This document shows positions 8,850-17,269 of a DNA stretch of 64,000 nucleotides, piece after piece. Location of the stretch: the NCBI RefSeq assembly GCF_001571265.1, contig NZ_BCTL01000007.1, positions 1-64,000 on the forward strand, read 5' to 3'. The translations under genes and the position numbers were made by a program. The DNA is from Cedecea neteri NBRC 105707 = ATCC 33855. Lineage in GTDB: Bacteria > Pseudomonadota > Gammaproteobacteria > Enterobacterales > Enterobacteriaceae. Numbering within the stretch: the first letter of the stretch is position 1; each line of letters begins with the position of its first letter. The notes beneath the pieces are model-generated. The model was not told the origin of the DNA. It saw only the letters and a list, made by a program, of their open reading frames with translations, and ran no database searches.

Positions 8850-10439
8850 ATGAAAGACGATCGTTCAGACGAAAACAAATACCTGCAAGGCGTGAGCATG
8901 AGCCGCCGTTCATTTATCAATACGGCGGCGCTGATTGGCGTGGGCAGTGCTTTATCGCTGTCGCCGCTGGCGGGTTTTGCAGCCGAAGCGACGCCTAAAA
9001 AAGGTGGCGTGCTGAAACTGGGCATGTCTGGCGGCAATACCAGCGACTCTCTGGATCCCACGCTCTTTAGCGACTGGGTGCCGCTTAACCAGGCGTATAT
9101 GTTGATGAACGGCCTGGTGGAAATCGATGAGAATAACCAGGCCACGCCGGAACTGCTGGAAAGCTGGGAAGCTAAGCCGGGCGCGCAGGAGTGGACCTTT
9201 AAAGTGCGCCAGGGCGTGACCTTCCACAACGGTAAGGCTCTTACCGTGGAAGACATTCTTTACTCGATTAATCTCCACCGTGGCGACCAGTCACGCAGCG
9301 CCATTAAAACGCAGCTGGCGGCTATCAAAGAGCTGAAGAAGAGCGGCGAGAACGAAATTACCCTGACGCTGGACAGCGGCAACGCCGACTTGCCCTTCCT
9401 GCTGGCGGACTACCACCTCGTAGTGGTGCCGGACGGCTTTACCGACTGGAAACATCCGATTGGCACCGGTGGCTTCGTCTTTGATCAGTACCAGCCGGGC
9501 GTGCGCTCCTACTTCAAGCGCAACCCGAATTACTGGAAACCTAACCGTGCTTTTGTTGATGCCGTTGAGGTGTTGGTTATCAACGATGCGACCGCGCGCA
9601 CCAACGCCCTTATCTCGGGCCAGGTGCATGCCATCAACCGCGTTGACTTTAAAACCGTTGATTTCCTGAAGCGCAGTCCGGCGCTGAACATCGTGCGTGC
9701 GGCCGGCGGGCAGCATTTCACCTTCCTGATGGATTGCCGCGTGGCACCGTTCAACAACAATGATGTTCGTACGGCGATTAAATACGGCATCGATCGTGAA
9801 AAATTACTGGCTACCGTGCTTCGGGGTTACGGCACGCTCGGCAACGATCACCCCATTCCGAAAACCGATCGCTTCTTCAATAAAAGCCTGGAGCAGCGCG
9901 CCTACGATCCTGACAAAGCGAAGTTCTTCCTGAAAAAAGCCGGGCTGAGTGCGCTGCCGCTTGAACTGTCGTCATCTGATGCTGCCTTTGCCGGGGCGCT
10001 GGACGCCGCCGCATTGTTCCAGGGTGAAGCCGCCGCGGCCGGGATCCAGGTCAGCATCAAACGCCAGCCGGCAGACAGCTACTGGGATGACGTCTGGATG
10101 AAAGCGCCGTTTAGCATGGGCTACTGGGGCGGGCGTCCAACTGCGGATCAGATGTTCTCCACCGCCTGGCAGTCCACGGCGAAATGGAACGATACCCACT
10201 GGAAAAACGACAAGTTCGACAGCCTGCTGATCCAGGCGCGATCGCTGCTGGACGATCAAAAACGTGCGGAAATTTATGGCGAGCTGCAAAGCATTGCCCG
10301 GGATGACGGCGGGGCGATGATCCCGCTGTTTGGTGACTATCTGGATGCCACCAGCAAAAAAGTCGGCGGCGTGAAACCTCATCCGCTGTTCAACTTTATG
10401 GGTGGCCGCCTGGCTGAACGCGTCTGGCTGGAGTCGTAA
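8850..10439 (+). CDS. ABC transporter substrate-binding protein, family 5 (peptide/opine type), Tat-exported
   Basis: This is the periplasmic solute receptor of a DppA/OppA-type importer; the substrate is unknown. The 529-residue precursor carries a twin-arginine signal (SRRSFI at 18-23, hydrophobic stretch to about 42, cleavage near 44), which is unusual for the family since most members use Sec. The mature part has SBP_bac_5 features: GGVLKLGM, SLDPTLF, GLVEID, LAESW-like LLESWEA, TFHNGKALTVEDI and YFKRNPNYW. The start at 8850 is preceded by GGAG. It opens a five-gene operon; its stop shares one base with the next start (TAATG). Confidence 0.92.
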   Translation: MKDDRSDENKYLQGVSMSRRSFINTAALIGVGSALSLSPLAGFAAEATPKKGGVLKLGMSGGNTSDSLDPTLFSDWVPLNQAYMLMNGLVEIDENNQATPELLESWEAKPGAQEWTFKVRQGVTFHNGKALTVEDILYSINLHRGDQSRSAIKTQLAAIKELKKSGENEITLTLDSGNADLPFLLADYHLVVVPDGFTDWKHPIGTGGFVFDQYQPGVRSYFKRNPNYWKPNRAFVDAVEVLVINDATARTNALISGQVHAINRVDFKTVDFLKRSPALNIVRAAGGQHFTFLMDCRVAPFNNNDVRTAIKYGIDREKLLATVLRGYGTLGNDHPIPKTDRFFNKSLEQRAYDPDKAKFFLKKAGLSALPLELSSSDAAFAGALDAAALFQGEAAAAGIQVSIKRQPADSYWDDVWMKAPFSMGYWGGRPTADQMFSTAWQSTAKWNDTHWKNDKFDSLLIQARSLLDDQKRAEIYGELQSIARDDGGAMIPLFGDYLDATSKKVGGVKPHPLFNFMGGRLAERVWLES

Positions 10440-11386
10440 TGAAAAAACAGATCCTTCATCGCTTATTGCTGGGCGTGCTGACGCTGTGGCTGGTTTCGGT
10501 GCTGATCTTCGTCGGCACTGAGCTGTTACCTGGCGACGTGGCGAGCGCCATCCTGGGCCAGAACGGCACGCCTGAAACCATTGCCGCGCTGCGTCTGCAG
10601 CTTGGTCTGGATCAGCCTGCAGTTTATCGCTATCTGCACTGGTTGTCTGGCGTGCTGCACGGTGACCTGGGCACTTCGCTTGCCAATAACCAGCCTATCG
10701 GTGCAGAGCTGCTGCCTCGCCTGGCGAACACACTGTTCCTTGCTGCTTATGCCGCCCTGATTGCGATTCCGTTAGCGGTGGTGCTGGGCATTGCCTCTGC
10801 GGTATGGCGCGGGTCCTGGTTTGACCGTCTGGCGAATACGCTGACGCTGATGAGCATTTCGGTGCCGGAGTTTTTCGTGGGCTACGTGCTGGTAATCTTC
10901 TTTGCCATTCGTCTGGCCTGGTTCCCCAGCCTCGCGCTGGTCGACCCGGATGCCAGCCTTCTCGACAGGCTCTATGCCTGCACGTTGCCAATGCTGACGC
11001 TGGTGCTGGTGGTGCTGGCGCACATGCTGCGCATGACGCGCGCTTCAGTCGGCGCGGTGATGTCCAGCAGCTATATCGAAACGGCGCTGCTAAAAGGGCT
11101 TTCCCGCTGGCGTATTGTGCTCAGCCACGCGCTGCCTAACGCGCTGGCGCCGATCATCAACGTGATTGCTTTTAACCTGGCGTACCTGGTGGTAGGCGTC
11201 ATCCTGGTTGAGGTGGTCTTTGTTTATCCTGGCATCGGGCAACTGATGGTAGATGCGGTGACAAAACGAGATTTACCGGTCGTGCAGGCCTGCGGATTGC
11301 TGTTTGGCGGGACGTATATCCTGCTGAATACGACGGCAGATCTGCTGGCTATCTGGTGTAACCCACGACTGCGACATGCGAGGTAG
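10439..11386 (+). CDS. ABC transporter permease, DppB type
   Basis: This is the first inner-membrane permease of the importer. The 315-residue protein has a first membrane helix at about 9-28, the DppB/OppB-type N-terminal motif (LPGDVASAILGQNGTPE), five further helices and the EAA loop (KGLSRWRIVLSHALPNALAP) that docks on the ATPase. It starts inside the stop of the binding-protein gene, so translation is coupled, and it is followed three bases later by the second permease. Confidence 0.93.
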   Translation: MKKQILHRLLLGVLTLWLVSVLIFVGTELLPGDVASAILGQNGTPETIAALRLQLGLDQPAVYRYLHWLSGVLHGDLGTSLANNQPIGAELLPRLANTLFLAAYAALIAIPLAVVLGIASAVWRGSWFDRLANTLTLMSISVPEFFVGYVLVIFFAIRLAWFPSLALVDPDASLLDRLYACTLPMLTLVLVVLAHMLRMTRASVGAVMSSSYIETALLKGLSRWRIVLSHALPNALAPIINVIAFNLAYLVVGVILVEVVFVYPGIGQLMVDAVTKRDLPVVQACGLLFGGTYILLNTTADLLAIWCNPRLRHAR

Positions 11387-11389
11387 GCC

Positions 11390-12220
11390 ATGAAAAATAT
11401 CAAAATTCGCACGGTGCCGCTGTCGGCAATATTGGGTTTGACCATCATTGCCGTCAATTTAATTGCCGCGCTTTTTGCACCCTGGCTGGCGCCGCACAGC
11501 GAAACGGCACAGGTGGGTGACATCTGGATGCTGCCGTCCAGTTCGATGCCGTTCGGTACCGACAGCCTGGGACGTGACATGCTGTCGCGCATTCTGTTTG
11601 GTGCCCGAACCACCATTGCGATTGCGCTGGCGATCACCGCTATTTCGTTTGTGGTGGGCATTATTACCGGGTTTACCGCCGCGATTTACGGGCGCTGGGT
11701 GGATGTCGTGCTGACCCGTATTGTGGATACGCTGATGTCGATTCCGGTGCTGATCCTGGCGCTGATCGTCCTGTCCGTGCTGGGGACATCTATTCCTGTG
11801 TTGGTGGGAACTATTGCGTTATTAGACGCAACTCGCGTTTTCCGTCTTGCCCGCCTGGTCGCGCAGGGGATCGTCTGCCTTGAATACGTTGAGGCGGCGC
11901 GCCTGCGTGGAGAGGGGCTGTGGTGGATCGTCCGCAAAGAGTTTCTGCCTAACGCCATGCCGCCGCTGCTGGCGGAATTCGGCATGCGCTTCTGCTTTAC
12001 CTTCCTGTTTATTGCCGGGCTTAGCTTCCTTGGGCTGGGCATTCAGCCGCCGTGGGCGGACTGGGGCAGCATGGTGCGCGACAACGCGCAGGCCATCAAC
12101 TTTGGCCAGTTTGCTCCGCTGTACCCCGCTGCGGCGATTGCCCTGCTGACGATCGGCGTCAACCTGGTGGTCGACTGGCTGCTGGTGCGTAACAACCTTT
12201 CGCTGGGAGAAGAGGCATGA
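11390..12220 (+). CDS. ABC transporter permease, DppC type
   Basis: This is the second permease, 276 residues. The N-terminal helix (about 12-31), the FGTDSLGRDMLSRILFGART motif typical of DppC/OppC, and the EAA loop (ARLRGEGLWWIVRKEFLPNAMPP) are all present, with about six membrane segments. It overlaps the ATPase gene by four bases (ATGA), again indicating translational coupling. Lengths and motifs give no clue to the substrate. Confidence 0.93.
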   Translation: MKNIKIRTVPLSAILGLTIIAVNLIAALFAPWLAPHSETAQVGDIWMLPSSSMPFGTDSLGRDMLSRILFGARTTIAIALAITAISFVVGIITGFTAAIYGRWVDVVLTRIVDTLMSIPVLILALIVLSVLGTSIPVLVGTIALLDATRVFRLARLVAQGIVCLEYVEAARLRGEGLWWIVRKEFLPNAMPPLLAEFGMRFCFTFLFIAGLSFLGLGIQPPWADWGSMVRDNAQAINFGQFAPLYPAAAIALLTIGVNLVVDWLLVRNNLSLGEEA

Positions 12221-13839
12221 CACAACCGATTTTACAAATGCGTGATTTACGTATTGAAACCGAGCAGGGGCTGCCGCTGGTGAAAGGCGTATCTCTCAGT
12301 CTGATGCCCGGCGAAGTGCTGGGGCTGATTGGCGAGTCCGGCGCGGGGAAATCAACCATTGGTCTTGCGGCTCTGGGCTATGCCCGACCAGGCTGCCGGA
12401 TAGCGGGGGGGGAAGTGCTGGTGGCCGGGAAAAATATCGTGGCGCTGTCCAGCAAAGAGAAGCGCGAGTTTCGCGGTAAGCGCGTGGCCTATGTGGCGCA
12501 GAGCGCGGCGGCGGCGTTTAACCCGGCGCTCACCATCGGCAAGCAGGTTTGCGAAGGGCCACTTCGGCACGGTTTGATGAATCAGGAGGAAGCGCAGGCC
12601 TGGGCCGTAACGCTGTTTAAAGCGTTGGATCTCCCTGAGCCTGAAACTATCGGCCAGCGCTATCCGCATCAGCTCTCGGGCGGGCAGCTACAGCGGGCGA
12701 TGGCGGCGATGGCGATGTCCTGCAAGCCGGATGTCCTCGTGCTGGATGAACCGACCACCGCGCTGGATGTGACCACGCAAATCGAAGTGCTGGTGATGCT
12801 GCGCAAACTGGTCCGCGAGTTTAATACCGCAGCGCTTTATATCACCCACGATCTGGCGGTTGTCGCACAGATTGCCGACCGCATTATGGTGCTGCGTCAG
12901 GGAAGTGAAGTGGAATGTGGCAGCACGGCCGATATTCTGCAAAACCCAGCTGAGAGCTACACGCAGCGGCTGGTTTCCGAACGCGCCCACGCCTTAACGC
13001 CGGTTCATGCTGAAAGCAAACCTGAAGGACAGCTTCTGGCGCTAAACAATCTCTCTACGGGCTATAACGGTAAGACGGTCGTCCACAACGTCTCCCTCAG
13101 TATTGCCAAAGGGGAAACGATGGCCATTATCGGCGAGTCCGGGAGCGGGAAGAGTACGCTGGCCCGTGCGCTTTGCGGCCTGCTCACAGACACCAAAGGC
13201 AGCGTCACTTTTGCCGACAAGGCGCTGGCCAACCGCTATCAGCAGCGTGATAAAGAGACGCTGCGGCGTATTCAGATGATTTATCAGTTGCCCGATGTGG
13301 CGCTTAACCCAAGGCAAACCGTGCTTGAGGCGATTGGTCGCCCGGTGGCGTTCTATTTTGGCCTTGATAAACAGCAGGTTCGCACACGTGTTCTCGAACT
13401 CCTGAAACTAACTGAACTCCCTGATTACCTCATTGACCGCTACCCTGGTTCGCTTTCCGGTGGCCAAAAGCAGCGGGTATGTATTGCGCGAGCGCTGGCC
13501 GCGAAGCCCGATCTGATTATCTGCGATGAGGCAACCTCCGCGCTTGACCCGCTGGTAGCGGAAGAAGTGCTGAAGCTGCTGCGAAACCTGCAGGAACAGC
13601 TGGGGCTGTCTTACTTATTCATCACCCACGACCTGAGCACGGTAAAACGTATTGCCCAGCAGGTTGCCGTGATGTACCAGGGCAACGTCGTTGCGCAGGG
13701 CCCGACAGCGCAGGTATTCAGTGCCCCAATGCACAGCTACACCGAAAAACTGCTGACTTCCGTGCCGGAAATGCGCCCTTCCTGGCTGGATGAGGTGCTG
13801 GGTCAGCGTCAGTTAAATGCTATGGCAGGAGCCTCATGA
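12217..13839 (+). CDS. Fused double ABC ATPase of a peptide-type importer
   Basis: The 540-residue protein joins two complete nucleotide-binding domains, like GsiA or YejF, replacing separate DppD and DppF subunits. Domain 1 has Walker A GESGAGKST (39-47), Q-loop Gln95, LSGGQ (153-157) and VLDEPTTALD; domain 2 has GESGSGKST (306-314), LSGGQ (413-417) and ICDEATSALD. Both sites look catalytically intact. The oligopeptide-type C-terminal extension follows each domain (NPAESYTQRL; SAPMHSYTEKLL). It overlaps the hydrolase gene by four bases. Confidence 0.94.
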   Translation: MTQPILQMRDLRIETEQGLPLVKGVSLSLMPGEVLGLIGESGAGKSTIGLAALGYARPGCRIAGGEVLVAGKNIVALSSKEKREFRGKRVAYVAQSAAAAFNPALTIGKQVCEGPLRHGLMNQEEAQAWAVTLFKALDLPEPETIGQRYPHQLSGGQLQRAMAAMAMSCKPDVLVLDEPTTALDVTTQIEVLVMLRKLVREFNTAALYITHDLAVVAQIADRIMVLRQGSEVECGSTADILQNPAESYTQRLVSERAHALTPVHAESKPEGQLLALNNLSTGYNGKTVVHNVSLSIAKGETMAIIGESGSGKSTLARALCGLLTDTKGSVTFADKALANRYQQRDKETLRRIQMIYQLPDVALNPRQTVLEAIGRPVAFYFGLDKQQVRTRVLELLKLTELPDYLIDRYPGSLSGGQKQRVCIARALAAKPDLIICDEATSALDPLVAEEVLKLLRNLQEQLGLSYLFITHDLSTVKRIAQQVAVMYQGNVVAQGPTAQVFSAPMHSYTEKLLTSVPEMRPSWLDEVLGQRQLNAMAGAS

Positions 13840-15857
13840 AAACTCTTATTACGCAATTCCCTCACAGCGTGAGCGTGACGGAGCATTTGTGGATTGTTTT
13901 GAAAGACGGGACTCGTCTGGCCGCGCGTATGTGGCTGCCTTTATCGGCTTCGCAACAGCCGGTGCCCGCTATTCTGGAGTACATTCCCTATCGCAAGCGC
14001 GACGGAACTCGCACCCGTGATGAGCCGATGCACGGCTATTTCGCCGGCAATGGCTATGCCGTGCTGCGGGTAGACATGCGCGGCAGCGGCGATTCCGACG
14101 GGCTGATGGCCGATGAATATCTTCTGCAGGAGCAGGAGGATGCGCTGGAGGTGATCGACTGGATCAGCCGTCAGACCTGGTGCAACGGCGCCGTGGGCAT
14201 GATGGGAAAATCCTGGGGCGGGTTTAACTGCCTGCAGCTGGCGGCTCGCCGCCCGCCGGCGCTGAAAGCCATTATCACCGTATGTTCGACGGACGATCGT
14301 TACAACGACGATATCCACTATAAAGGCGGCTGCCTGCTGAATGACAATCTGTGGTGGGGCGGCATTATGCTGGCCTACCAAAGTCGCCCGCAGGACCCGG
14401 AGCTGGTGGGGGAGGGCTGGTATCAGGCCTGGCTGAATCGCCTTGAAAATATGCCGTTCTTCCCGGCGCTGTGGATGGAGCATCCGCTGAAAGATGCCTA
14501 CTGGAAGCACGGCTCGGTGGGGGAAGACTGGCAGGCCATTACCTGCCCGGTGATGGCGGTGGGCGGCTGGGCGGATTCCTACAGCAACGCGGTTTTCCGT
14601 CTGATGGATAACCTTAACGTCCCGCGTAAGGCGATCCTCGGCCCGTGGGCGCATATTTATCCTCAGGATGGCTCACCTACGCCGGCTATCGGCTTTCTGC
14701 AGGAGGCGGTGAGCTGGTGGGACCGCTGGCTGAAGCAAATCGATAACGACGTGCTGGATGGCCCGCGCGTCCAGGCCTGGCTGAACGACAGTCAGCGGCC
14801 GGATTCGCAGCGGCCGCAGGCCTTTGGGGAGTGGATTGCCATTGAGGATGATACGGATGCGGTGACCGTCCCTCAGCGCTGGCATTTGCAGCCAGGTCGG
14901 CTGGGAACTTCGCCATTAACCAATGAATATCAACAAGATATCCGTAGTGTGCAGAACCACGGATTGTTTGCCGGAGAGTGGATGGGGGCTGGCGTGCTGG
15001 GGGAAAGCCCGAGCGATCAGCGAATGGACGACGGGCTGGCAGAAAGTTTCGATAGCGCGCCACTGAGTGAAAGTCTGGCGATTTACGGTTTTCCGCAGTT
15101 TGACGTCACGCTTTCCAGCGATAAACCTGCGGCAATGCTGTATGTCCGCCTGTCAGACGTTGCGCCAGACGGAGCTTCGACCCGGGTCAGCCACGGCTGG
15201 GTGAATCTGAGTCATTTGCAGGGGCAGGAACAGAACGTCGCGCTGGTGCCCGGTGAAAAGGTCAATGTGACCGTGCAGCTAGATGGCATCGCCTGGCGCT
15301 TTGCAGCCGGGCACCGGCTGCGGGTTTCTCTCGCGACCACCTTCTGGCCGATGATCTGGCCGATGGCCGAAAACGCGACGCTTAGCGTTGATCTGGCCAG
15401 CGCCCAGCTGCAATTGCCGGTTTGTCGGGAAGTGAAGCCGATTGCTGGCCCGAACCCTCACCCTGAAACGGCGGCCAATACGCCTCTGACGATTCTCTCT
15501 CCGGGGCGCGTCGATCGCGAGCTGCGCTATGACGTGGTGAAAGACAGCTGGCAGAGCATTACTCAGGGTGTGGGCGGTGTTTTTGGCGAGGGCGTGTATC
15601 GCTTTGACGATATCAATACCACCGTCGATCATAGTCTCAGACGTCAGCTGACCGTGCAGAATGCCGATCCGCTTTCAGCGCATTATCTACTGACTCAGAA
15701 CATGAAAATCGGCCGGGAAGGCTGGTGGACGGACACAGATATTGTGCTGGAGATGCGCAGTGACCTGACGCATTTTATCGTGAGCGGACAAATGACGGTT
15801 CAACACAACGGGGAAGTGGTTTTTACCCGCGACTGGAATGAACGCATTTCCCGCTGA
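13836..15857 (+). CDS. CocE/NonD-family serine hydrolase (X-Pro dipeptidyl-peptidase S15 fold)
   Basis: This 673-residue alpha/beta hydrolase belongs to the group that holds cocaine esterase, alpha-amino-acid ester hydrolases, glutaryl-7-ACA acylases and X-Pro dipeptidyl peptidases. The catalytic triad is visible: Ser126 in GKSWGG, Asp247 in GGWADSY, His273 in GPWAHIY. A C-terminal jelly-roll domain (about residues 400-670, with RVSHGWVNLSH and AGHRLRVSLATTFWP) completes the architecture. There is no signal peptide, so it acts in the cytoplasm. Its start overlaps the ATPase stop, so it probably cleaves the compound imported by the transporter. The substrate (ester, amide or acyl-amino compound) cannot be told from sequence. 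Confidence 0.88.
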   Translation: MKTLITQFPHSVSVTEHLWIVLKDGTRLAARMWLPLSASQQPVPAILEYIPYRKRDGTRTRDEPMHGYFAGNGYAVLRVDMRGSGDSDGLMADEYLLQEQEDALEVIDWISRQTWCNGAVGMMGKSWGGFNCLQLAARRPPALKAIITVCSTDDRYNDDIHYKGGCLLNDNLWWGGIMLAYQSRPQDPELVGEGWYQAWLNRLENMPFFPALWMEHPLKDAYWKHGSVGEDWQAITCPVMAVGGWADSYSNAVFRLMDNLNVPRKAILGPWAHIYPQDGSPTPAIGFLQEAVSWWDRWLKQIDNDVLDGPRVQAWLNDSQRPDSQRPQAFGEWIAIEDDTDAVTVPQRWHLQPGRLGTSPLTNEYQQDIRSVQNHGLFAGEWMGAGVLGESPSDQRMDDGLAESFDSAPLSESLAIYGFPQFDVTLSSDKPAAMLYVRLSDVAPDGASTRVSHGWVNLSHLQGQEQNVALVPGEKVNVTVQLDGIAWRFAAGHRLRVSLATTFWPMIWPMAENATLSVDLASAQLQLPVCREVKPIAGPNPHPETAANTPLTILSPGRVDRELRYDVVKDSWQSITQGVGGVFGEGVYRFDDINTTVDHSLRRQLTVQNADPLSAHYLLTQNMKIGREGWWTDTDIVLEMRSDLTHFIVSGQMTVQHNGEVVFTRDWNERISR

Positions 15858-15870
15858 AAGGCGGGAATAA

Positions 15871-15899
15871 AAAAGGGCCGACATATGTCGGCCCTTTTT
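15871..15899. terminator. Bidirectional terminator between the hydrolase gene and arcA
   Basis: A long perfect hairpin GGGCCGACAT/ATGTCGGCCC is flanked by A and T runs. It serves the operon on the plus strand and arcA on the minus strand. Confidence 0.9.
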
Positions 15900-15914
15900 G
15901 TTATTTCTAACCGT

Positions 15915-16631
15915 TTATTCCTGCAGATCGCCGCAGAAACGGTAGCCTTCGCCGTGGATGGTGGCGATGATTTCCGGCGTATCCGGCGTGGATTCGAAAT
16001 GTTTACGAATACGGCGGATAGTCACATCGACGGTGCGGTCATGCGGCTTCAGCTCGCGACCGGTCATTTTCTTCAGCAGTTCAGCACGAGACTGAATTTT
16101 GCCCGGGTTTTCACAGAAGTGCAGCATCGCACGGAATTCACTGCGCGGCAGCTTATACTGCTCACCGTTCGGGCTAACCAGAGAGCGGCTGTTGATGTCC
16201 AGCTCCCAGCCGTTGAATTTGTAGCTTTCAACGGAACGACGTTCTTCGCTGATGGCCCCTAAGTTCATGGTGCGGGACAGCAGGTTACGTGCACGAATAG
16301 TCAGCTCACGCGGGTTGAAAGGTTTGGTGATGTAGTCATCCGCACCGATTTCAAGACCGAGGATTTTGTCCACTTCGTTGTCACGACCCGTCAGGAACAT
16401 CAGCGCCACGTTAGCCTGTTCGCGCAATTCACGCGCCAGCAGCAGGCCGTTTTTACCCGGCAGGTTGATGTCCATAATGACGAGGTTGATGTCATTATCG
16501 GCAAGGATTTGATGCATCTCTGCGCCATCGGTCGCTTCAAAAACATCATAGCCTTCCGCTTCAAAAATGCTTTTAAGCGTGTTGCGTGTTACTAATTCGT
16601 CTTCGACGATAAGAATGTGCGGGGTCTGCAT
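15915..16631 (-). CDS. arcA: Aerobic respiration control response regulator ArcA
   Basis: ArcA is the OmpR-type response regulator phosphorylated by ArcB under low oxygen; it represses aerobic respiration genes. The 238 residues consist of a receiver domain (phospho-acceptor Asp54 in [12 protein letters not shown], Lys in [10 protein letters not shown]) and a C-terminal winged helix ([10 protein letters not shown], then [16 protein letters not shown]). Length equals that of E. coli ArcA. It has a long leader containing yjjY on the opposite strand and an FNR-like site. Confidence 0.98.
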   Translation of the reverse strand: MQTPHILIVEDELVTRNTLKSIFEAEGYDVFEATDGAEMHQILADNDINLVIMDINLPGKNGLLLARELREQANVALMFLTGRDNEVDKILGLEIGADDYITKPFNPRELTIRARNLLSRTMNLGAISEERRSVESYKFNGWELDINSRSLVSPNGEQYKLPRSEFRAMLHFCENPGKIQSRAELLKKMTGRELKPHDRTVDVTIRRIRKHFESTPDTPEIIATIHGEGYRFCGDLQE

Positions 16632-16727
16632 GTTTGCTACCTAAAATTGCCAACTAAATCGAAACAGGAAGTACAAAAGTCCCTGACCTGCCTGTTACAT
16701 GCCATAAATTAACATGCCGGGCTTAAC

Positions 16728-16868
16728 ATGACTAAAGTACGTAATTGCGTTCTTGATGCACTTTCCATCAACGTCAACAACATCATTAGCTTGGTCGTGG
16801 GTACGTTCCCTTTGGACCCGACGGTGTCAAAAACGGCTGTTATCCTAACCATTTTAACAGCAACATAA
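16728..16868 (+). CDS. yjjY: YjjY, 46-residue protein of unknown function
   Basis: An ATG at 16728 opens a 46-codon frame ending TAA at 16866-16868. The product (MTKVRNCVLDALSINVNN... ending VILTILTAT) is almost identical to E. coli YjjY in sequence and position, between arcA and lasT. It lies inside the long arcA leader on the opposite strand, so some of the conservation may reflect regulatory DNA; whether the protein is made is not certain. There is no obvious signal peptide; the C-terminal end is hydrophobic. Confidence 0.7.
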   Translation: MTKVRNCVLDALSINVNNIISLVVGTFPLDPTVSKTAVILTILTAT

Positions 16869-17269
16869 CAGGCTACTGCTGCTTAGACACCTGATAAAAC
16901 TACGCTTCGTTGACATATATCAATTTCAATTGTAGCACGTTAACAGTTTCATTAAATCATCGTAGCTCAATGCTAGCTTTTGTCACAACTTTTTAATAAT
17001 CAAGATCGTAAAGCGTTAAAAAAGTAAGCTGAATCTGGCCTGTGGCGGTAATGCGCTTACGGAAGAATAAACCATGCTAAACAAGTGGATATAACCGTTA
17101 TTTACCCCATTGTCATGGTATATAATCACGTAAAAGCATAAGCTTAAGTTATAAATCCATCGAAAGCCGTTGTCACAATATATGTTGCAACAAAGTAAAT
17201 TTGCGATGCGTATTATCCAAATTTGTGCATCACTTCGCACGTTTTAACGAATTTTAGAAGAGAGTTCCA
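16869..17269. other. AT-rich arcA/lasT control region without a gene
   Basis: This 400-base stretch is AT-rich and contains no credible coding frame. It must hold the arcA promoters (reading left) and that of lasT (reading right). The only site I can name is the FNR-like palindrome at 16910-16923, listed separately. Confidence 0.6.
16910..16923 (-). promoter_or_regulatory. FNR box upstream of arcA
   Basis: Plus strand TTGAC-ATAT-ATCAA, which on the arcA strand is TTGAT-ATAT-GTCAA, matches 9 of 10 positions of the FNR consensus. FNR activation of arcA is established in E. coli, and the site lies about 280 bases before the arcA start, in the distal leader. Confidence 0.7.
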
